Assembly: GCA_023458315.1 (NCBI GenBank)
Contig: JAEXAH010000110.1
Span: 1 to 10,044 of the forward strand
Direction of reading: 5' to 3'
DNA length: 10,044 bases
Origin: Pseudomonadota bacterium
GTDB taxonomy: Bacteria; Pseudomonadota; Alphaproteobacteria; Rhodospirillales; Magnetospirillaceae
The notes under the pieces were generated by a model. It ran no database searches, had not been told where the DNA came from, and saw only the letters and a list, made by a program, of their open reading frames with translations. Both the position numbers and the translations under genes were made by a program. Each line of letters begins with the position of its first letter. Position 1 is the first letter of the stretch. Of the stretch, positions 5,204 to 10,044 are shown one piece after another.

Positions 5204-6223
5204 ATGAACGACTGGTCGCAGATCATCCTGGCCGCCATGGCGGTGGCCGCGCCCATCGCCGTCGCCATTCCGCTGGCCGACGGGCGTGCCCGTCGGCTGA
5301 TGCGGGCGTTGCGGTTCGAGCGTGCGGACAATGCCCGCCTGCGCGCCGATCTGGACCGCCTGCGCACCTCGCAGACGGTCAGCGGCGTCGGCACCTGGGA
5401 CTGGCGGGTGGACAGCGATACCCTGCACTGGTCGGACGAGGTGTTCCCCATGTTCGGCTTCCGCCCCGGCGAGGTGGTGCCCAGCTATGCCCTGTTCTGC
5501 GCCATGCTGCATCCCGAGGATGCCGCCCGCGTGCGTGAGGGCGAGATCGCCTGCGTCGGCGGCGCCGGACCGCATGACCAGGAATACCGGGTGGTGTGGG
5601 GTGACGGCACCGTGCGTTGGCTGCGCGAAACCGGCGATACCATCCGCGACGTGTCGGGCCGCCCCATGCGCATGATCGGCACCGTGCGCGACATCACCGA
5701 GGACAAGGCGCGCGAGCAGCGCATGCTGCATCTGGCCTTTCACGACGAACTGACCGGCCTGCCCAACCGCGCTTATTTCCGGGTGCGGGCCGACGACGCC
5801 CTGGCGCGGGCGCGCCGCGCCGACGGCAAGGCGGCGCTGGCTTTCATCGACCTCGACCGCTTCAAGCCGGTCAACGACCGCCACGGCCACGCGGTGGGCG
5901 ACGCGGTGCTGGTGGCGCTGGCCGGGCGGCTGCGCGCGGCGTTGCGGTCAAGCGATTGCGTGGCGCGGCTGGGCGGCGACGAATTCGTCGCCATTCTGGA
6001 AGGTCTGGAGGCGCGGGAAGAGGCCGAGGCGGTGGCCGCCAAGCTGTTGGCCGCCATCCATGCCCCGATGCGGGTCGAGGAATTGTCCCTGAAGCTGGAG
6101 GCCAGTGTCGGCATCGCGCTGTATCCCGACGATTCCGACGACGTGGAAAGTCTGCTGCAAGCCGCCGACCGCGCCATGTACCGGGCCAAGGAAGACAAGG
6201 GCGGTCCCCGGCGAGGAGGCTAA
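5204..6223 (+). CDS. Membrane-anchored PAS-GGDEF diguanylate cyclase
   Basis: A 339-residue protein predicted to make cyclic di-GMP from two GTP. Residues 6-24 (IILAAMAVAAPIAVAIPLA) form one hydrophobic membrane segment, followed by a short helical linker. A PAS domain (about 60-170) has the PAS-fold WDWRVDSDTLHWSDE start and ends with GTVRDITE. The GGDEF domain spans about 175-335, with DELTGLPNR, DLDRFKPVNDRHGH and an intact GGDEF at 257-261. RSSD at 248-251, five residues before it, is a good product-inhibition I-site. There is no EAL domain. ATG 5204 lacks an obvious Shine-Dalgarno site; GTG 5186, with GGA at 5178-5180, would add six residues. The PAS ligand is unknown. The TAA stop overlaps the stop of the convergent mgtC-family gene. 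Confidence 0.92.
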   Translation: MNDWSQIILAAMAVAAPIAVAIPLADGRARRLMRALRFERADNARLRADLDRLRTSQTVSGVGTWDWRVDSDTLHWSDEVFPMFGFRPGEVVPSYALFCAMLHPEDAARVREGEIACVGGAGPHDQEYRVVWGDGTVRWLRETGDTIRDVSGRPMRMIGTVRDITEDKAREQRMLHLAFHDELTGLPNRAYFRVRADDALARARRADGKAALAFIDLDRFKPVNDRHGHAVGDAVLVALAGRLRAALRSSDCVARLGGDEFVAILEGLEAREEAEAVAAKLLAAIHAPMRVEELSLKLEASVGIALYPDDSDDVESLLQAADRAMYRAKEDKGGPRRGG

Positions 6224-6945
6224 TTCCGGGTCGGCGACAGCCGGTATTCCAGCAGCCCGTCCATGTGGTCCAACGCCTCGACCAGCGGCGCCGAGCGGGC
6301 CGGGGAACGGGCGTGCAGCACCATTTCGTACTGATAGCGGCTGCCTTCATCGCCCAGATGGAAGGTCCAGTCCGACACTTCCCAGCCGCAGTCTTCCAGA
6401 ATTCGGCGCAAATCCGCCGATCGCGGGGCCTGGGCGCGGGGAAATTTCAGCGTCAGATGCATGATGGTGGTGTGGGGCAGGGCGGTTTCGATGCTGCGCA
6501 CGCCGCTCATCAGCGCCACGGTGATGATTGCCGCCGAGATGGCGGCGCCATAGAAGCCCAGGCCGATCACCACGCCGATGGCCGCCGTCATCCAGATGGA
6601 GGCGGCGGTGGACAGGCCGCGGATCGACATGCCTTCCTTCATGATGACGCCCGCCCCCAGAAAACCGATGCCGGTCATGATGCCCTGCATGACGCGGGTG
6701 GGATCGGCGAAGGTGGGCGGGGTGGACAGGCCGCCGAACCAATGGCCGGGATAGGCGTTGATCACCGTCAGCACGCAGGATGCCACGCAGACCAGGGCAT
6801 AGGTGCGGATGCCGGCGGCGCGGCCGTGGAAGGATCGTTCGTAGCCGATCAGCACACCCACCGCCAGGGCGCCCAGCAGGTGCATCAGGATGATGACGTT
6901 GGTGGTGATTTCCTCTACCGACCAGTAAGCCTTGAGCAATTCCAC
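6220..6945 (-). CDS. MgtC/SapB family membrane protein
   Basis: A 241-residue inner-membrane protein of the MgtC/SapB family. Four to five hydrophobic segments occupy about residues 16-150, followed by a soluble C-terminal domain of some 85 residues, as in full-length MgtC proteins. Family signatures are present: LIGYERSFHGRAAGIRTYAL (about 32-51), DPTRV (81-85), GIGFLGAG (92-99) and RGLSTAASIW (109-118). Some family members support magnesium-limited growth or intramacrophage survival and modulate F1Fo ATPase; others are of unknown function, so no symbol is given. The GTG start at 6945 is supported by GGGAGG (6957-6952), 6 nt upstream. The gene lies 53 nt after the chemoreceptor gene on the same strand, and a short transcript from that gene is possible. 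The stop codon TAG shares bases with the TAA of the convergent GGDEF gene. Confidence 0.9.
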   Translation of the reverse strand: MELLKAYWSVEEITTNVIILMHLLGALAVGVLIGYERSFHGRAAGIRTYALVCVASCVLTVINAYPGHWFGGLSTPPTFADPTRVMQGIMTGIGFLGAGVIMKEGMSIRGLSTAASIWMTAAIGVVIGLGFYGAAISAAIITVALMSGVRSIETALPHTTIMHLTLKFPRAQAPRSADLRRILEDCGWEVSDWTFHLGDEGSRYQYEMVLHARSPARSAPLVEALDHMDGLLEYRLSPTRN

Positions 6946-6984
6946 GCCGCGCCTCCCTTGCTTTCGCTCAGCATAGGGCGCGGC
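6946..6984 (-). promoter_or_regulatory. 8-bp hairpin covering the mgtC-family ribosome site
   Basis: On the minus strand GCCGCGCC (6984-6977) pairs exactly with GGCGCGGC (6953-6946) across a 23-nt loop. The 3' arm abuts the GTG start and takes two bases of the GGGAGG ribosome site; the rest of that site lies in the loop. Folding would reduce translation of the mgtC-family gene. Translation of the upstream chemoreceptor gene ends 15 nt before the stem. G+C richness makes an 8-bp match only moderately striking. Confidence 0.4.
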
Positions 6985-6998
6985 CGGTTGACGCCAGC

Positions 6999-8693
6999 TT
7001 AACCCCGCCGCACCGAGCGCAGGTCGGACAGGAAGCCGTCCACGGCGTCGTCCAGGGTGGTGGCGTTGCCCGACAGGGTTTCGGCGGTGGCCAGCACGTC
7101 GCCCGAGGCGGCGCCCGCCGCCTCGACCGCGCGCACGGCGCTGTTCAGGCTGACGCTGACGGCGGCGGTGTTGGCCGATACCCGTTCGATGCCGCGCACG
7201 ATCTCGCCGGTGGCGGCGGCCTGCTGCTCCACCGCCGCCGCGACGGTGGCGGAAATGGCGTTCATGCGCTCGATGATGTGATCGACGGCGCGGATGGCGC
7301 CCACCGCCTTTTCCGTCTCGGCCTGGACGTTGGCGACCTGGGCGCCGATCTCGTCGGTGGCCTGGGCGGTCTGGTTGGCCAGGGATTTGACTTCGTGCGC
7401 CACCACGGCGAAGCCCTTTCCGGCCTCGCCCGCCCGCGCCGCCTCGATGGTGGCGTTCAGCGCCAGCAGGTTGGTCTGGTTGGCGATGGCGCTGATCATG
7501 GACACGATCTCGCCGATGCGCCCGGCGCTGGTCGCCAGATCGCGCATGATGGCGGTGGTGCGGCCCGATTGCGCCGCCGCCTCGGCGGCGATGCGGTTGG
7601 ATTCCTCGACCTGGCGGCCGATCTCGCCGATCGAGGCCGAAAGCTGGCCGGTGGCCCCCGCCACCTGGGTGGCCGAGCCCGCCGCCTCGCGCGCGGCCGA
7701 ATCCACCTGGGCGGCGTCGTGGCGGGCGTCCTGGGACAGACGGCCCAACTGGCGGGCGGCATCCTCCATGCGGGCGGCGGCCTGGGCGACGTCGCCCACC
7801 AGACCGCGCACCGACGAATCGAAATCGCTGGCCATGCGCTCGCGGGCGGCGCGGCGCTCGGCGGCGGCGCGGCTGTCGCTTTCCGCCTGGGCGGCGCGCA
7901 ATTGCTCGCGTTCCAGCGCCGCGTCCTTGAACGCCACCAGGGCGCGGGCGATGGCGCCGATCTCGTCGCGGCGCCCGGCGCCATCGACGGCGATACCGGT
8001 GTCGCCCTGGGCCAGACGGTCCATGGCCGCCAGGATCGCCGCCATGGGGTGGGTGATGGACCGCGCCACCAGGGTCGAAACCCCGGCCAGGATCAACAGC
8101 CCCAGCAGGCCGACCGCCAGGGCGATGCCACCCGCCAGCCGCCACGACGCCATGGCGCCTTCGAATTCGTCGCGGGCCAGGGCGATTTGCAGGTCCATCA
8201 GGCCGCGCACCGCCTCGGTTGCGGCGTTGAAATCGCGGGCGGTGCGTTCCTCCAGCGTCTCGCGCGCGCCGAAGGAATCGCCCTTGCGCATCAGGTCCAG
8301 GGTTTCCGTGGCTGCGCTGAAGAACGCCCGCACCGCCTCGTGCGAGGCGGCCTCCAGGCCGCGTTCGTCAGCGGACAGCGCCCCGGCGGCATAGGCTTGC
8401 CACAGCCGGTCCACGTCGGCCTCGGCGGCGGCGATGTCCTTTTCCATGCGTTCCAGGGTGAAGCGGGAATCGCTGAGCACGATGGTGGACACGGCGCTGC
8501 CCACCCGGTTGATGCCGTCCTGGATCTGCGCCAGTTGTCCCAGCGGCACCACCCGGCTGCCGTACACCGTTTCGATGCCGCGCGACAATTGGTGGCCGCC
8601 CAGGGTGCCGGTGGCGGCGATGGCCGCCACCAGGACGACGCTGACCGCCAGCAGGATGGCCAGACGGGCGCCGAATTTGATGCCGTGCAGCAT
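6999..8693 (-). CDS. Methyl-accepting chemotaxis protein
   Basis: A 564-residue transmembrane chemoreceptor. TM1 is about residues 12-30, followed by a periplasmic helical region of about 150 residues (four-helix-bundle type by length and helix-rich composition). TM2 is about 184-207, then a HAMP domain beginning ITHPM (about 211-262), then a long cytoplasmic coiled-coil signalling domain. The highly conserved hairpin tip is present around 395-440, including ISAIANQTNLLALNATIEAA and RAGEAGKGFAVVAHEVKSLA. This tip contacts CheA and CheW. No CheR-tethering NWETF-like pentapeptide is at the C-terminus. ATG 8693 has GGAGGA 5 nt upstream. The ligand is not predictable. No che genes are in view, so this is an orphan receptor for a chemosensory array encoded elsewhere. 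Confidence 0.95.
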   Translation of the reverse strand: MLHGIKFGARLAILLAVSVVLVAAIAATGTLGGHQLSRGIETVYGSRVVPLGQLAQIQDGINRVGSAVSTIVLSDSRFTLERMEKDIAAAEADVDRLWQAYAAGALSADERGLEAASHEAVRAFFSAATETLDLMRKGDSFGARETLEERTARDFNAATEAVRGLMDLQIALARDEFEGAMASWRLAGGIALAVGLLGLLILAGVSTLVARSITHPMAAILAAMDRLAQGDTGIAVDGAGRRDEIGAIARALVAFKDAALEREQLRAAQAESDSRAAAERRAARERMASDFDSSVRGLVGDVAQAAARMEDAARQLGRLSQDARHDAAQVDSAAREAAGSATQVAGATGQLSASIGEIGRQVEESNRIAAEAAAQSGRTTAIMRDLATSAGRIGEIVSMISAIANQTNLLALNATIEAARAGEAGKGFAVVAHEVKSLANQTAQATDEIGAQVANVQAETEKAVGAIRAVDHIIERMNAISATVAAAVEQQAAATGEIVRGIERVSANTAAVSVSLNSAVRAVEAAGAASGDVLATAETLSGNATTLDDAVDGFLSDLRSVRRG

Positions 8694-8762
8694 GGTTTTC
8701 CTCCGCCCCGTGTATTTCTTGTGCGCAAGGGGGAGGATTGACTACGCCCAACCGGCGCGTCC

Positions 8763-8815
8763 TGTATATTGCGGAAATCCGCAAGGAACGGATTTAGGGA
8801 ATACTGAATTATTCC
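8763..8815 (-). promoter_or_regulatory. Nested palindromes and candidate -10 box between trmJ-type and chemoreceptor genes
   Basis: Read on the minus strand, the perfect palindrome TTGCGGA-TT-TCCGCAA (8784-8769) abuts TATACA (8768-8763), a good -10 hexamer; no clear -35 precedes it. Transcription would start near 8756, about 63 nt before the chemoreceptor ATG. A second inverted repeat, AAATCCG/CGGATTT (8795-8789, 8781-8775), overlaps the first and excludes it as an RNA fold. A third, GGAATA/TATTCC (8815-8810, 8803-8798), spans the trmJ-type stop codon. Together they may hold the end of one transcript and the operator and promoter of the next. Confidence 0.4.
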
Positions 8816-9579
8816 TTGGTATTAGCCTTGCTGTGCCGCAGCGTCACCAATTCGTGCACGATGCCATGCAGGGTTTGCACTTCCTGGTTGGTCAAATTCG
8901 CCCTCTGGAATATATTGCGGATATTTCGCACCATCACAGGGCGTTTGTCGGGGTGGCGCAGGAATCCGCATTCGTCCAGCTCGCGCTCGAGATGCTCGAA
9001 GAAGCCGATCAGCTTTTCCTTGCTGGCGGGCGGCTGAAAGCCCTTGGTCATGTGCCGTTCCGGCAGTTCCGGGCCACCGGCCTGATACCATTCATAGGAA
9101 ATCAGCAGCACGCATTGCGCCAGGTTCAGCGACGAGTAATCGGGGTTCAGCGGCACGGTGACGACCGTGTCGGCCAGGGCGACGTCGTCGTTGTGCAGGC
9201 CGGTGCGTTCGGGGCCGAACAGCACGCCGAAACGCTGGCCGTCGGCGGCAAGGCCGCGCATGACCTCGGCGGCGGTCTTTGGGGTGTCCACCGGCTTGAC
9301 CATGAAGCGGTTGCGCGCCGTGGTCGCCCACACCCGTTGCAAATCGGCGATTGCGGCCTCGGTGGTGTCGAACACCTTGGCGCCCAGCACCACCTGATCG
9401 GCACCCGAGGCGGCGGCGATGGCGCGGTCGCTCAGCCAGTCGGGCTTGGGCGCCACCAGCCGCAGGTCGGTCAGGCCGTTGTTGAGCATGGCGCGGGCGG
9501 CGGTGCCGATGTTTTCCGACAATTGCGGCCGCACCAGGATGATCGCCGGTCCGGCAAGGGAAGAGGAGGTTTCGGTCAT
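8809..9579 (-). CDS. trmJ: TrmJ-type tRNA (cytidine/uridine-32) 2'-O-methyltransferase, SpoU/TrmH superfamily
   Basis: A 256-residue SPOUT-class RNA methyltransferase. The three SpoU motifs are in order: motif 1 with N23 and R29 (NIGTAARAMLNNG), motif 2 LFGPERTGL (120-128) and motif 3 VPLNPDYSSLNLAQCVLL (142-159). Motifs 2 and 3 build the knotted S-adenosylmethionine site. The motif wording, the NPxYSSLNLAQ signature, the length (E. coli TrmJ is about 246 residues) and the C-terminal helical extension point to TrmJ, which 2'-O-methylates position 32 in the tRNA anticodon loop. Exact tRNA substrates are not provable here. The start ATG at 9579 follows the stop codon of the upstream gene by 3 nt and lacks a visible ribosome site, suggesting translational coupling to that gene. 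Confidence 0.88.
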   Translation of the reverse strand: MTETSSSLAGPAIILVRPQLSENIGTAARAMLNNGLTDLRLVAPKPDWLSDRAIAAASGADQVVLGAKVFDTTEAAIADLQRVWATTARNRFMVKPVDTPKTAAEVMRGLAADGQRFGVLFGPERTGLHNDDVALADTVVTVPLNPDYSSLNLAQCVLLISYEWYQAGGPELPERHMTKGFQPPASKEKLIGFFEHLERELDECGFLRHPDKRPVMVRNIRNIFQRANLTNQEVQTLHGIVHELVTLRHSKANTKE

Positions 9580-9582
9580 GGT

Positions 9583-10044
9583 CTAGTGCAGTACGCCCAT
9601 CAGATAGCCGGCCAGCACGCCCAGGACGGCGGTGGCGGGCAGGACAATGTTGGTCAGGGTCTTGCGGGTGGCGTCGGTTTTGCGGGTGGTGAAGACGAAA
9701 TGCCGCTGCATGGTGCGCACCACCACTTCGACCGCCGCCGCGCCCGCGAAGTCGGAAAACACCCCCGATACCGCCCACGGCGCATAGAACCCGTCCTCGA
9801 ACTGGTTCAGCACCGCGCGTGAGGTCTTGTCGTTCTCGTCCAGGAAGGTTTCCCAGCCGCACACCACCTTGCGCCCCTGCACCTTGTCCATCTGCGCGTC
9901 CACGCGGTGGAAGGTATAGGTGGTGTCGATGACGCGGACGATGCGGGAATTGGGTTCCTCGCGCTTGGTGATGGGCGGGGTGGGGCGGGGCTTGGGCGGC
10001 GGCGGGGGGGCCCCCGGCCCGGGGCCGCCCGGCGGCCCCCCCGG
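9583..10044 (-). CDS. Protein of unknown function with proline/glycine-rich segment and C-terminal membrane anchor, 5' end outside window
   Basis: I do not recognise this family. The frame is open from the window edge to TAG at 9583, giving 153 visible residues; no ATG or TTG occurs in frame before GTG 9903, which has no ribosome site, so the true start is probably beyond the edge. The visible part opens with about 25 residues almost wholly of P and G, then a mixed soluble stretch (RIVRVIDTTYTFHRVD, CGWETFLDENDK, APWAVSGVFSDFAG), then one hydrophobic segment (TNIVLPATAVLGVLAGYLMG) within the last 23 residues. This suggests a tail-anchored protein with its bulk in the cytoplasm. It precedes the trmJ-type gene by 3 nt on the same strand, so the two are probably co-transcribed. 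The extreme G/C runs at 9990-10044 could hide sequencing errors. Confidence 0.6.
   Translation of the reverse strand, partial: PGGPPGGPGPGAPPPPPKPRPTPPITKREEPNSRIVRVIDTTYTFHRVDAQMDKVQGRKVVCGWETFLDENDKTSRAVLNQFEDGFYAPWAVSGVFSDFAGAAAVEVVVRTMQRHFVFTTRKTDATRKTLTNIVLPATAVLGVLAGYLMGVLH

Noticed and set aside
6915..6974. A 19-codon minus-strand upstream ORF overlapping the mgtC-family start
   Set aside because: It begins ATG CTG AGC and overlaps the GTG start, reminiscent of leader peptides, but it has no ribosome site and no notable codon runs. An ORF this short arises easily by chance.
7278..8741. Long plus-strand frame opposite the chemoreceptor gene
   Set aside because: The minus strand has an unmistakable chemoreceptor with the conserved signalling tip. 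The plus-strand frame is low-complexity G, A, Q and H and is a shadow.

Overview
The window is about two-thirds G+C and densely coded, with strong G/C preference at third codon positions. The gene set (LuxR-type regulator, acetoacetyl-CoA synthetase, phenylacetate-CoA ligase, GAF and PAS-GGDEF signalling proteins, MgtC family, chemoreceptor, TrmJ-like methyltransferase) suits a free-living, motile alphaproteobacterium. I lean towards the Magnetospirillum/Rhodospirillales type, but that is an impression from style, not a proven assignment. No transposase, integrase, tRNA, rRNA, CRISPR array or phage gene was seen.

Layout. The plus strand carries five genes up to position 6223: a LuxR-type autoinducer-binding regulator (117-830), acetoacetyl-CoA synthetase (898-2850), phenylacetate-CoA ligase (2947-4266), a stand-alone GAF protein (4550-5008) and a membrane-anchored PAS-GGDEF diguanylate cyclase (5204-6223). 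The minus strand carries four: MgtC/SapB-family membrane protein (6220-6945), methyl-accepting chemotaxis protein (6999-8693), TrmJ-type tRNA 2'-O-methyltransferase (8809-9579), and a protein with a C-terminal membrane anchor whose start lies beyond the right edge (9583-10044). The two blocks converge at 6220-6223, where the stop codons overlap.

How the genes may work together. The two CoA ligases activate acetoacetate and phenylacetate, both products of aromatic amino-acid breakdown, and may form a small catabolic unit next to a LuxR-type receptor that has no synthase in view. The GAF and PAS-GGDEF genes form a sensory/c-di-GMP pair, and the chemoreceptor on the other strand adds a motility input. 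TrmJ follows the anchored protein with only 3 nt between them.

The least ordinary part is non-coding. The GAF gene is bracketed by clusters of perfect inverted repeats (4268-4459 and 4999-5130). A chain of overlapping, mutually exclusive inverted repeats precedes the GGDEF gene. Further palindromes lie upstream of luxR, mgtC and the chemoreceptor gene. These are the best candidates for something undescribed, either as a dispersed repeat family or as RNA-level control. No recognisable new multi-gene system was found.
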